From: DATEGZ01 sp035279905
Lineage (GTDB): Bacteria; Acidobacteriota; Vicinamibacteria; Vicinamibacterales; SCN-69-37
Length of the DNA stretch: 64,000 nt
NCBI GenBank assembly: GCA_035279905.1
Contig: DATEGZ010000318.1
Location: 51,043 to 115,042, forward strand
Reading direction: 5' to 3'
Shown here: piece by piece, positions 51,608-59,809 of the stretch
Layout of the letters: every line of letters begins with the position of its first letter
Position numbering within the stretch: position 1 is the first letter of the stretch
Translations under genes and position numbers: made by a program
The notes under the pieces: generated by a model
What the model saw: the letters and a program-made list of their open reading frames with translations, nothing else
Databases searched by the model: none
Told to the model about the DNA's origin: nothing

Positions 51608-52642
51608 ATGGATCGACGCGTTTCCACAATCGCGTTCTACTCGGCCGTCGTCGTCGCCTCGTCGGTCCTGGTGGCTCAGCAGCGGCTCGCCTATGACGGC
51701 GTGACGCTCAACGAAGAGGGCCTGCCGCAGTACTCCACCTTCTCGATCTGCGCGATCGACCCGGCCACCGGTCAGTCCGGCGCCGCGGTGACGACTCGCG
51801 TGCCGTTTGTCGGCCGTGCGGTGCCACACGTCCGCGCCGGGGTCGGCGCCGTCTGCACGCAGGCGTCGACGATGGTCGAGTACGGGCCGCGCGGGCTCGA
51901 TCTGCTGGAGAAAGGCACGGAGCCGAAGGACGCGCTCGAACAACTGCTCTCGAACGACGCGATGCGCGAGTCACGCCAGGTCGGCATCATCGACATGAAA
52001 GGCCGGACCGCGGCCCACACCGGGAAAAGCAACGGCAACTGGGCCGGCAGCAAGCAGGGCGTGAACTACACGACGCAGGCCAACATCATGGTCGGCCCGG
52101 AGGTGCTCGACGCCGTCTCCGCGTCGATGGACGCGACCGCCGGCACCGGCATGCCGCTCGCCGAGCGCATGATCCTCGCGCTCGAGGCCGGCTACGCGAA
52201 AGGCGGCGACCGCCGCTGGGGGAATCTGCAGTCGGCGGCGATCAAGATCGCGGACCCGAACAACCCCGGCCGCGGCAACGACCACATCGCGCTCGCGATT
52301 GAAGTCGGTGAGAATCCTGATCCGGTCGCGGAGATGAAGCGGATCTACCTCACGACCGGGCGGCGCCTCGGGTATCGCAGCTTCTCACGCGTCGAGGGTC
52401 CGGACGTCGTCGAGCTGAAGCGCATGCTGCACGCGCTCGGCTACTGGCGGCCGACGCTGGCGGCGTTCCCCGATCAGGCGCCCGCGGATTTCAATCAGTA
52501 CGACGAGGAAGCGATCGCGGCCGTGGACAAGTTCCGCGCGGACAAGAGCCTGAACTATCAGGGCAATCCGCCGGGCCTCGTGGACGCGCGCTTCATCGAC
52601 GCGCTGCGCACGGCCTACTTCGCCAAAAAGAAGGGCGGCTAG
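51608..52642 (+). CDS. DUF1028-family (Ntn-hydrolase-like) protein with peptidoglycan-binding-like tail
   Basis: The 344-residue product has a signal peptide (about residues 1-23). Its DUF1028 domain begins YSTFSICAIDPATGQSGAAV and includes VGAVCTQASTMVEYGPRGLD and GNWAGSKQGVNYTTQANIM. The fold resembles N-terminal nucleophile hydrolases, but the reaction is unknown. Residues 265-340 look like a peptidoglycan-binding type domain (VVELKRMLHALGYW, then YDEEAIAAVDKFRADKSL). The gene starts 5 bases after the M28 peptidase gene, so a peptide-related task is plausible. Confidence 0.87.
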   Translation: MDRRVSTIAFYSAVVVASSVLVAQQRLAYDGVTLNEEGLPQYSTFSICAIDPATGQSGAAVTTRVPFVGRAVPHVRAGVGAVCTQASTMVEYGPRGLDLLEKGTEPKDALEQLLSNDAMRESRQVGIIDMKGRTAAHTGKSNGNWAGSKQGVNYTTQANIMVGPEVLDAVSASMDATAGTGMPLAERMILALEAGYAKGGDRRWGNLQSAAIKIADPNNPGRGNDHIALAIEVGENPDPVAEMKRIYLTTGRRLGYRSFSRVEGPDVVELKRMLHALGYWRPTLAAFPDQAPADFNQYDEEAIAAVDKFRADKSLNYQGNPPGLVDARFIDALRTAYFAKKKGG

Positions 52643-52649
52643 GGCCCGG

Positions 52650-52883
52650 TCAGCCCCGCAAGATCTGTCGCACGGGGTCGGGCAGCAGCCGCTGCCCGAG
52701 CTTCCAGCACGTGCCGCAGCCCGGGCAATCGTAGAAGTGAATCGCCATCTTCGGCATCGCGTCGGCCTGCGTGCGAAACGCGCCGGACGCTGACGGCTCG
52801 GTCTCGACGTACGCGAGCGTCTCGCCGCATTCCGGACATTCGGGATCAGCGGGACGATTCGCGGAGTCGAGGACGACTGTCAT
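52650..52883 (-). CDS. Small zinc-ribbon protein
   Basis: The 77-residue product has two CxxC knuckles (CPECGET near residue 15 and CPGCGTCW near 53), a typical zinc ribbon, between which lies a short loop with AFRTQADAMPKMAIHFYDC. There is no extra domain. Such proteins bind nucleic acids or other proteins; the function here is unknown. It is convergent with the DUF1028 gene (7-base gap) and divergent from the channel gene. Confidence 0.7.
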   Translation of the reverse strand: MTVVLDSANRPADPECPECGETLAYVETEPSASGAFRTQADAMPKMAIHFYDCPGCGTCWKLGQRLLPDPVRQILRG

Positions 52884-52906
52884 GCCGGCGCGCGACGGAT
52901 GGTAGC

Positions 52907-53569
52907 ATGCCCCCCGACATGGCGCCCGCCCCTGAAGAGAAGGACATCGCCCGACTCGAGATGCTGAGTGACGGCGTGTTCGCGATCGCGATCACGCTGC
53001 TCGGCCTGGAACTGAAGGTCCCGGATCTCAGCCAGCGGCCCGGCGCGTCACTCGTGTACGCGCTCGGCCAGCAGTGGCATCTCTACCTCGCCGTCGTCAC
53101 GAGCTTCTTCACGATCCTCGTCGTCTGGATGAACCATCACGGCTGCGTCCAGTCGATGAAGCGGATCAACATCCGCTTTTTCATCGCGAACGGCTTCCTG
53201 CTGTTCAGCGTCATCTGCTTTCCGTTCGTGACCGGCCTGCTCGGCGAGTACTTCACGACGGAGCACGCGGCCGCCGCCAGCAGCATCTACGCCGGCGTGT
53301 GTCTGCTGACCAATGTCGGCTTCAATCTGCTGTGGGGACTCGCGGCCGCGCACGGCCGGGCGTTGATTCGTGACGACATCCCGCCCGAAGTCGTGCGCGC
53401 CATTCGCCGGAACTGTGCGGGCGGATTCTTCGCGTATCTCGTGGCCATGGCGTCTGCGATCATCAGCGCGTACCTGTGCATCGCCATCTGCACGTTCCTC
53501 TGGATCTTCTGGGCGGTGACCCTGAAGAGCTTCAAGGAGCAGACGAGAGGCCGTTCAGCCGCGCGGTGA
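52907..53569 (+). CDS. TMEM175-family potassium channel-like protein (DUF1211)
   Basis: The 220-residue product has six membrane helices, each of the TMEM175 (DUF1211) type. It opens with the hallmark RLEMLSDGVFAIAITLLGLE, close to the FSDGVFAIAITLL consensus that lines the pore. The remaining helices (VTSFFTILVVWMNH, FFIANGFLLFSVICFPFV, AYLCIAICTFLWIFWAV) fit the bacterial single-repeat members, which form K+ channels. Starts at 52907 and 52919 are possible. The gene is alone on its strand. Confidence 0.88.
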   Translation: MPPDMAPAPEEKDIARLEMLSDGVFAIAITLLGLELKVPDLSQRPGASLVYALGQQWHLYLAVVTSFFTILVVWMNHHGCVQSMKRINIRFFIANGFLLFSVICFPFVTGLLGEYFTTEHAAAASSIYAGVCLLTNVGFNLLWGLAAAHGRALIRDDIPPEVVRAIRRNCAGGFFAYLVAMASAIISAYLCIAICTFLWIFWAVTLKSFKEQTRGRSAAR

Positions 53570-53730
53570 ACGTCGATCCCTGCCCTTCGATGCTCGTCAC
53601 GTCGTACCAGCCGCACTTCCTTTTTACGCCGTCTTCAGCCCGCCTTGATGGCGGCGTCATTCCGGCTTCCCATACTTGATGACGTCTTCTGCCGCGGCTC
53701 TTCCCCATTCGCGGCGAACAGGACGTCATC

Positions 53731-53877
53731 ATGACCGAACCACTTTCGCTGATCCTGCTCGGTGTCGCCCTCGCCTTGTTCGCGCGTCAATTGCGACGAG
53801 CGACAGGCCCCTACGGCAAGAACTTCCGCACCGGATCCAGCCACCGCATCAGCACACCGCCGGTGTCGGGGAACTGA
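53731..53877 (+). CDS. Short frame resembling an isolated PEP-CTERM signal
   Basis: A 48-codon frame begins MTEPLSLILLGVALALFARQ and continues LRRATG. That opening is what a PEP-CTERM signal looks like: EP, a hydrophobic helix, then basic residues. The last 20 residues look non-coding and overlap the convergent 1215-residue gene by 67 bases. It could be a separate miniprotein or the remnant of a lost PEP-CTERM gene. AGGA lies about 9 bases upstream. The 160 bases before it hold no clear gene. Confidence 0.35.
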   Translation: MTEPLSLILLGVALALFARQLRRATGPYGKNFRTGSSHRISTPPVSGN

Positions 53878-56800
53878 GCGGCGAAGAGCGTCAGCAGCGG
53901 AATCAGCACGAAGATCGCGAGCCGCAGAATGAACGCGGTGTCCCAGCCGGTGCCCCTGGTCGGATCGGGCGAGGCGACGCGGCGCAGAAAATCGTTGCGC
54001 CGCATTTGCCAGAGCACGATCACGATGGCGCCGAACGCCAGCGCGACGTAGAACCAGCCGAGCTCCGAGAGCGCGCGCTGGAGCTGGAACGGAAACAGCG
54101 CGTGGCTGAAGAACACGCACAGCACCGCGCCGGCGACGAACACGACGTTGTGCCACAGACGCGCGATCGCGTCTCGAACGACGAGCGTGACGCACATCTC
54201 GCGAAGGCGCAGCACGTCGCAGTCCGGCGCCGGGGCCGTGCCGGCCGGGGCCGGCGCGACCGTGGCCGCCGAGACGAGCGCTTTCCACGTCTCGGACGCC
54301 GTCCAGTGCGGCGCTTCCTCGGCGCTGCGCTCCGACTCGAGCACGCGATGCAGCTCCGGCGCGCCCGGCAGGCCGCTCCTTGTCAGGCAGGCCGCGCGGT
54401 ACTCGACGACGATCTCGAGCTCGTTGAGGCCCGGCATCCTGGGAAAGAGACTGGGCGGAAAGAGCCCGCGCGGCACCTTCACGTACGCGTCCGCATCGCC
54501 GTGATATGCGAGGCGCTCGAGCAGCCGACGCAGCACCGTCCACAGGTACACGAACTGGAGCAGCGCGAGACCGATCATCACCTGCAGCAGCAGGATCGTG
54601 CTGGACACGAAGCGCCCGAAGTGCACGCCCTCGATCGTCACGAGCGGCCGCACGAACGGATCGAAGAACGCCGCGCACGTCCCCGCGACGCCGATGACGA
54701 CAACCCAGGCGAGCGCCGGCCGCACCCGCATCGCGGACGGAATCAGCTCCGTCCACGCCTTCGTCAGCGGCTTCGCGCAGCCGCTGATCGCCTGCTGGAT
54801 CATCCGTTGGACCGACGCGTCCGCGAGCGCCTGGCCCGGGCCGCGCAACCGCGCGAGCTCGAGGACGCCCCACAGCGTCAGCGCCGCGAACAGGAACACG
54901 ATCGGCAGTGTCGGCGACACGCCGCTGGCGAAATTGGTCGCGCGCACGACGAAGCTCGCCGCCTCGGCCGTCGGCAGCGTCACGTGCTGCCACGTGTAGA
55001 ACGCGAGGTTGCCCACCGCCCAGAACGACACCGCGGTGCCGATCACGCGGACCCAACCGTCGACATGCCGCAAGTCGACCAGGTGCGTCAACCAGGCGCG
55101 ATCGTTGCGCACGGCCTGCCGAACCAGCTGAACGTCCAGCACGGCCAGTGGAACGGAGGCGGCGAGGGCGACGAGCCGCGCCAGGCCGATCGCCGCGGTC
55201 GATCCAATCGATTCCGCGGCCTCGATGCGGAATCGCATCGCCTGCACGACGACGACGTAAGCCTCGACCGACAGAACGCTGGCCACGGCCACGAACGCGT
55301 AGTACCGCCGGCGCGCGTCATCGTCGTCCGAGAGGACGCGCCTCCCGCCTGCCAGCTGCATCGCCCACTGTCCGCTCCGGAATCGCGGATCGAGGCAGAT
55401 CGCCGCGACGAACAGCGTCATGACGATGAACACGGCGGAGAACGACACTGACGGAAACGTCCGCAGTACCGGCGAGCGAGCCGCGTGACCGGCACGGGCG
55501 GGCAGCGGGAGCGCGTACGGCCGCGTTACCGGTTGCACGGACGGCCGCAGCGGCCACTCGCCGCGGCTGCCGACGACGCTGATCCAGACGGGCGGCTGGC
55601 AATTGCCCGCACACGCCTCCCCCGGCATGCTGTAGTCGAGCAAACGCGGCGCGGCATCCTCGTCGAGCGCGTTGCCATCGGTGTCGTAGTTCAAGAGCAG
55701 CAGCGCGGCGTTGTACATCCCTTCCGAGCTGCCGTTGGCGAACACGTGGCGCTCCGCGCCGCGGTCAAACCCTTCGTTCCACCGCTGGCTGCCGCTGTAC
55801 AGCGGATACGTCGACGCGACGATCGTGCCCTGCATGTAGTACGCGTAGTCCGGGTGGTAGTAGATCGAGTCGCTTTCGACGGTCATCAAGGCCACGTTCG
55901 GCGCCGCGTGGGCCAGCTGTCTCACCAGAAACAGCTTGTCGCGCGGGTCGGTCGACATCACCGCGACCGTGCCCACACGCTCCGTTCGCATCGTCTGCAG
56001 CAGCGACGAAAGCCCGAGCTCGACGTACGACGAGGTCGTCGACGGCGTGAGCTGCGGGATCTGATCTTCGGGCGCCGCCGGCGTCTCCATCGAGAGCGGC
56101 CGGACGCGCGACGGCAGGCCCAGCGCCTGCGCGAGCCCGATCTTTTCGTCGGCGGCCGTGTTTCGCACGTGCGAGACGTTCAACGGGAACGGCAGCAGGA
56201 TGAGATCCGACGGGCTGAGGCCGTTCTCCTTCGTGAACAGGTGTTTCAGGCTGCGGCCGTACTGCGTGTTGCCCTCGAAGAGCACGCCAATCGGCCTCGG
56301 CCAGCCGGCCGACTGAATGTACTCGGTCAGCGCCGGCAGCACGACGCGGTCCGGCTGTACGGTTGCGTCAAACTTGACCGACAGGGCCGGCCTTCCAGTC
56401 CTGGCCTTGAAGGCGCCTTCGATGAGCGGCTTGTTCGAATCGTCCGTGGCGCTGCCCGTGACGATCCACACGCGATGCTGATCGCGCTTGAGCATCTGCC
56501 GGCGGCAGGCCATCTTCAGTGCGTTGACGATCGATTCCGACGAGCCGGAGAACGTCGGCCCGAGGATCGTGATGAGCCCGGCCTGCCGCGGCTCGGGCAG
56601 TGGCACCAGGTTCTTCCAGGACGTCGCCATCTCGAGCGCCTCAATCAGCGCCGGAACGTGGACGCCCGCGCTCGGGTTCTCGTGCACGATCAGCAGGACG
56701 AGCAGCTCGCGATCGCGAGCGCCTGGCGTGTGCTCGCCCTCGCGGTGCCGGTGCGAAAGAATCACGTTCGATTCGCTCTCATGCCGCCGGAATCGCTGCG

Positions 56801-57458
56801 CCGCCGGCACGCTCTGATCCGGTGCGGCGTCCGGGAACTTGTGACGCTCGAACACGAACTCGCTCTCGACGACCGCCTGCTCAATCGCGTCGAGCATCGG
56901 ATCGAACTGCCATCCGGTAAAGGAGTCCATCGGATCCGGCAAGGTCGCGATCAGGAACCGCACGGGCGTGTTCTGCCGCCGCGCCACTTCCTGCAGCACG
57001 GTGCGCTGGAGGTTGACGAGCTTGACCGGCGATTGATCGATGCCTCGGAAGTACTCCGAGATCGCGGCGTCGAGCGACTTCGGGTCCGCGCGCCGAAGGC
57101 CCGCGGACTCCGCAAAGGCCGCGAGCAACTGCTTCGCGTCGTCCACGCGCTCGTCGTCGCCGCGGGCATTCCTGACGAATCCGAGCTCGCGGCGCAGACG
57201 GCGCTCGAGGGACTCGCGGGAGATGTCTACGCCGAATGACTCGGCGAGGATGTCGAGCGCTTTGATCGGTTCATCGGTCGCCGACGAGGTCGACGACGGC
57301 CCCTTGGCTTTCGCCGTGGCCGGCGCGGCGTCGTGCTTTTGCGACGAAGCCTTGCCGGATGGATCAGGATTCCGCTCGCTCGCGTCCGGGCGCTGGCCGA
57401 GCATCGCAACGACGAGCACCAGAGCGGCGACGGGGATGAGCGTGCGAGGAGGTTCCAT
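53811..57458 (-). CDS. Large receptor-like membrane protein of unknown function
   Basis: The product has 1215 residues. A signal peptide (residues 1-26) is followed by a long exported part of about 640 residues. Its middle (residues 285-560) has alternating strands and helices like a periplasmic ligand-binding fold (AGLITILGPTFSGSSESIVN, VGTAVMSTDPRDKLFLVRQ type segments). From residue 672 there are about ten membrane helices, interrupted by a cytoplasmic region near 1040-1110 with CDVLRLREMCVTLVVRDAI. No enzyme motif is seen. Its size and layout suggest a sensor or transporter for an outside ligand. It lies beside the VapBC-type pair, which is on the same strand upstream. I recognise no named family. 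Confidence 0.75.
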   Translation of the reverse strand: MEPPRTLIPVAALVLVVAMLGQRPDASERNPDPSGKASSQKHDAAPATAKAKGPSSTSSATDEPIKALDILAESFGVDISRESLERRLRRELGFVRNARGDDERVDDAKQLLAAFAESAGLRRADPKSLDAAISEYFRGIDQSPVKLVNLQRTVLQEVARRQNTPVRFLIATLPDPMDSFTGWQFDPMLDAIEQAVVESEFVFERHKFPDAAPDQSVPAAQRFRRHESESNVILSHRHREGEHTPGARDRELLVLLIVHENPSAGVHVPALIEALEMATSWKNLVPLPEPRQAGLITILGPTFSGSSESIVNALKMACRRQMLKRDQHRVWIVTGSATDDSNKPLIEGAFKARTGRPALSVKFDATVQPDRVVLPALTEYIQSAGWPRPIGVLFEGNTQYGRSLKHLFTKENGLSPSDLILLPFPLNVSHVRNTAADEKIGLAQALGLPSRVRPLSMETPAAPEDQIPQLTPSTTSSYVELGLSSLLQTMRTERVGTVAVMSTDPRDKLFLVRQLAHAAPNVALMTVESDSIYYHPDYAYYMQGTIVASTYPLYSGSQRWNEGFDRGAERHVFANGSSEGMYNAALLLLNYDTDGNALDEDAAPRLLDYSMPGEACAGNCQPPVWISVVGSRGEWPLRPSVQPVTRPYALPLPARAGHAARSPVLRTFPSVSFSAVFIVMTLFVAAICLDPRFRSGQWAMQLAGGRRVLSDDDDARRRYYAFVAVASVLSVEAYVVVVQAMRFRIEAAESIGSTAAIGLARLVALAASVPLAVLDVQLVRQAVRNDRAWLTHLVDLRHVDGWVRVIGTAVSFWAVGNLAFYTWQHVTLPTAEAASFVVRATNFASGVSPTLPIVFLFAALTLWGVLELARLRGPGQALADASVQRMIQQAISGCAKPLTKAWTELIPSAMRVRPALAWVVVIGVAGTCAAFFDPFVRPLVTIEGVHFGRFVSSTILLLQVMIGLALLQFVYLWTVLRRLLERLAYHGDADAYVKVPRGLFPPSLFPRMPGLNELEIVVEYRAACLTRSGLPGAPELHRVLESERSAEEAPHWTASETWKALVSAATVAPAPAGTAPAPDCDVLRLREMCVTLVVRDAIARLWHNVVFVAGAVLCVFFSHALFPFQLQRALSELGWFYVALAFGAIVIVLWQMRRNDFLRRVASPDPTRGTGWDTAFILRLAIFVLIPLLTLFAAQFPDTGGVLMRWLDPVRKFLP

Positions 57459-57538
57459 GACGAAACCTTACGGACCTCGCGCTGCCGCGCCATGTGGGTT
57501 TTCTGAGGTTTTAGCGAGGTGGCCCAGCGGTCAACCCG

Positions 57539-57913
57539 TCATGTCCACAAGATCGGTACGCCGTACGGCTCGAGCGCGCGGTCGTGGGTGACCAGCGTCG
57601 CTTGCTCGACGCGCGCTTGCGCGAGCAGCACTCGATCGAACGGATCGGCGTGGCGTGGCGCGATGGTCGGAAGCTGCACGGCATGCGCCAGCGTCAGCGG
57701 CAGTTCCGTAAAGTCGTCGGCGGCGAGCGGCGCCTCGAACGGTTCGGACAGCCTGAGGCGCCCGAGGGCCTGCTTGATCGCGACTTCCCACCCGGATACC
57801 GCGCTCACCCACACGACGTCCGCGGTGGCGATGGCCGACCGCGCGGCCTTGTTCAGACGCGGGTCGTCACGCTGCCACCAGAGGACAACGTGGGTGTCGA
57901 GCAGGAGCTTCAT
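57539..57913 (-). CDS. vapC: VapC-type PIN-domain toxin
   Basis: The 124-residue product is a PIN-domain ribonuclease: LLLDTHVVLWW (first Asp), VSAVSGWEVAIK (Glu) and the late ADPFDRVLLAQARVE and LVTHDRALEPY motifs (Asp residues). All acidic residues of the active site are present, so it should cut RNA. The subgroup with DTHVVLWW and DPFDR is often paired with Phd-type antitoxins. It overlaps its antitoxin gene by 4 bases (ATGA), the usual operon order of antitoxin first. Confidence 0.93.
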   Translation of the reverse strand: MKLLLDTHVVLWWQRDDPRLNKAARSAIATADVVWVSAVSGWEVAIKQALGRLRLSEPFEAPLAADDFTELPLTLAHAVQLPTIAPRHADPFDRVLLAQARVEQATLVTHDRALEPYGVPILWT

Positions 57914-58146
57914 TCCGACGGGTTGGCGAACGCGTCGCGCAGGCGCTTGGGCAGCGGCGCGTCGAAGTTGGCGGCGATCCAGATCTTGCCCTTCGCGCGG
58001 CCGGGGCGGCGGTGCGCGGTCTTCGCGAGCGCGACCAGGCGCGCGCGCGGGCGGCCGTACTTCGTGATGACGATCTCCTCTCCCGCGGCAGCTCGGTCGA
58101 CGAGCGCCGAGAGCTGGGTTTTGGCGTCGTAGAGGCTCAGGGACAT
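57910..58146 (-). CDS. Phd/YefM-family antitoxin
   Basis: The 78-residue product starts SLSLYDAKTQLSALVDRAAA and contains GEEIVITKYGRPRARLVALA, the Phd/YefM DNA-binding and dimer domain. The tail (KIWIAANFDAPLPKRLRDAF) would wrap the toxin and block its active site. Such antitoxins also repress their own operon, but no convincing palindrome is seen in the short gap upstream. Confidence 0.92.
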   Translation of the reverse strand: MSLSLYDAKTQLSALVDRAAAGEEIVITKYGRPRARLVALAKTAHRRPGRAKGKIWIAANFDAPLPKRLRDAFANPSE

Positions 58147-58192
58147 GGGACGACGCTAGCAGGGAGGGGAGGATTGGTCAAGTTGGTCAGAA

Positions 58193-58537
58193 TCAGCGCA
58201 GCCCCCGCAGCCGCTTGAGCTCGTTCCCGACCTCGACGATGCCTTCGATGGCCGGCACCAGGCGGCCGCCGAGCGGCGTGAGGCGGTACTCGACGGTTGG
58301 CGGCGAGGTGGGTTTGACGGCGCGATGGACGACGCCGTCGCGCTCGAGCTTGCGCAGCCGCGCGGTCAGGGTCTTGGCGGACACGCCGTCGAGATCGCTC
58401 ATGAGCTCGGAGAACCGGCGCGGGGCCTCGCGCAGGTACCAGATGACGTTCGGCGTCCACGCGCCGCCCAGCACGCGCATGCACGTCGTCAAGGGGCATA
58501 CCGGCGCAGCCACGCGCGTCTTTCGTCTCGGCACCAT
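58193..58537 (-). CDS. HxlR-family transcriptional regulator
   Basis: This 114-residue winged-helix regulator of the HxlR type carries CPLTTCMRVLGGAWTPNVIW, FSELMSDLDGVSAKTLTARL (recognition helix) and the wing TSPPTVEYRLTPLGGRLVPA. The Cys in CPLTTC is the position used as a redox switch in some relatives (YodB, HypR). The start at ATG 58537 has AAGGAG 7 bases upstream; a longer frame crosses the operator. Two palindromes in the divergent gap suggest it controls itself and the SDR operon. An oxidant or electrophile such as a quinone or aldehyde is a plausible signal, by analogy. Confidence 0.9.
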   Translation of the reverse strand: MVPRRKTRVAAPVCPLTTCMRVLGGAWTPNVIWYLREAPRRFSELMSDLDGVSAKTLTARLRKLERDGVVHRAVKPTSPPTVEYRLTPLGGRLVPAIEGIVEVGNELKRLRGLR

Positions 58538-58548
58538 CGCGTCACTCC

Positions 58549-58624
58549 TTACCGAACGGTAACCACAAAGTACCCGGCCGGAGGCAATTCGATTGCATCT
58601 GGATACTTGGTTACCTAAGGTAAC
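58549..58624. promoter_or_regulatory. Two HxlR operator-like palindromes in a divergent promoter
   Basis: TTACCGAACGGTAA (58549-58562) and GTTACCTAAGGTAAC (58610-58624) are perfect palindromes sharing the half-site TTACC, with centres about 61 bases apart. The first overlaps the AAGGAG of the HxlR gene and the second lies about 40 bases before the SDR start. HxlR-type regulators bind such sites. Confidence 0.65.
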
Positions 58625-58665
58625 TATAGCCCGAATGCACGGGCCGTTGAAGAGGAGCACAGCAC

Positions 58666-59382
58666 GTGACCACCAAGACCGTCATCATCACCGGGGCCTC
58701 GAGCGGGATCGGCCTCGCCCTCGCGCGCGCCTTCGCCGCGCGCGGCGCCCGCATCGTCGCCAACGCCCGCACCATCACCTCGGCCGGCACGCTCACAGCC
58801 TCCCCGACCCTGGCGCTCGTCGACGGCGACATCGCGTCGCCCATTGTTGCCGCGAAGGTCGTGGACGCGGCCGAGCGCCTGGGCGGCGTCGATCTGCTCG
58901 TGAACAACGCCGGCGTGTTCATCGCGAGGCCCTTCACCGACTATTCGGCCGAGGAATACGAGGCGCTCGTGTCCACGAACCTCACCGGGTTTCTGCACGT
59001 GACGCAGCTTGCCGTCAAACGCATGCGCCAGCGAAAGGCGGGACACGTCGTGACGATCACCACGAGCCTGGCCGATCAGCCGATTGCCGGCGTCTCCGCG
59101 TCGATCCCCATCCTCACCAAGGCCGGCCTCAACGGCGTGACAAAGGCGCTCGCCATCGAGCACGCCGGGGAAGGCATCCGGTTCAACACGGTGGCGCCAG
59201 GGATGATCGACACGCCGATGCACAAGCCCGAATCGCACGGCTTCCTGAAGCAGATGCATCCGATCGCCAGGATGGGGACGACCGCCGAGGTCGTTGACGC
59301 GGTCCTCTACCTGGACGACGCGCCGTTCGTGTCGGGCGAGGTGCTGCACGTGGACGGAGGCGCGCATGCCGGCCGCTGGTAA
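58666..59382 (+). CDS. Atypical SDR-family protein lacking the catalytic Tyr
   Basis: The 238-residue product is a Rossmann-fold SDR: TGASSGIGLALARAFAARGA binds the cofactor and LLVNNAGVF follows. SDR catalysis usually needs YxxxK, but here residues 148-152 read PILTK: Lys152 is present and Pro148 stands where Tyr is expected. A known subgroup of SDRs lacks this Tyr, and its members end like this one with MIDTPMH. It may bind NAD(P) without normal chemistry or use another residue. GTG is the start. It overlaps the RidA-like gene by 17 bases. Confidence 0.88.
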   Translation: MTTKTVIITGASSGIGLALARAFAARGARIVANARTITSAGTLTASPTLALVDGDIASPIVAAKVVDAAERLGGVDLLVNNAGVFIARPFTDYSAEEYEALVSTNLTGFLHVTQLAVKRMRQRKAGHVVTITTSLADQPIAGVSASIPILTKAGLNGVTKALAIEHAGEGIRFNTVAPGMIDTPMHKPESHGFLKQMHPIARMGTTAEVVDAVLYLDDAPFVSGEVLHVDGGAHAGRW

Positions 59383-59809
59383 GTCGCTGGCACTGCCGGC
59401 GCCGCCACGGCCGCTCGGACAGTACGTGGCGGCCGTCGCGACCGGCGATCTGCTCGTGGTGAGCGGCATGCTTCCGCTCGAACACGGCCTCGTGGTCGTC
59501 GGTGGACGCGTCGGAGACACGGTGGACGTCGATTCCGGGCGCCGCGCGGCGAAGCTGGCCGCGCTCAATGCGCTCGCGGTGGCGGTGGACACGGTCGGCA
59601 GTCTGGATAAGATTCGTCGAGTGGTGCGTGCCACCGTCATGATGACGACGAGCGCGGAGTTCACGGCGCATGCCGCGGTCGCCGACGGCGCATCCGAGGT
59701 CTTTGCGTCGCTGTTCGCGGAGGGACACACGCGCGTGGTGCTCGGGGTGAACACCCTGCCACTAGGCGCGACGGTGCTTCTCGACGTGACGTTCGAGGTA
59801 CGTCGATGA
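59366..59809 (+). CDS. RidA (YjgF) family protein
   Basis: The 147-residue product has the RidA fold pattern LGQYVAAVATGDLLVVSGML, GRRAAKLAALNALAVAVDTV and the late HTRVVLGVNTLPLGATVLLD motif. RidA proteins hydrolyse reactive enamine/imine intermediates; the Arg needed for that in classical members would fall in the VRRVVRATVMM segment, but this copy belongs to the LALP-type variant with unknown activity. The ATG lies inside the SDR gene end, and the stop overlaps the next gene, so translation is coupled on both sides. Confidence 0.85.
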   Translation: MPAAGKSLALPAPPRPLGQYVAAVATGDLLVVSGMLPLEHGLVVVGGRVGDTVDVDSGRRAAKLAALNALAVAVDTVGSLDKIRRVVRATVMMTTSAEFTAHAAVADGASEVFASLFAEGHTRVVLGVNTLPLGATVLLDVTFEVRR

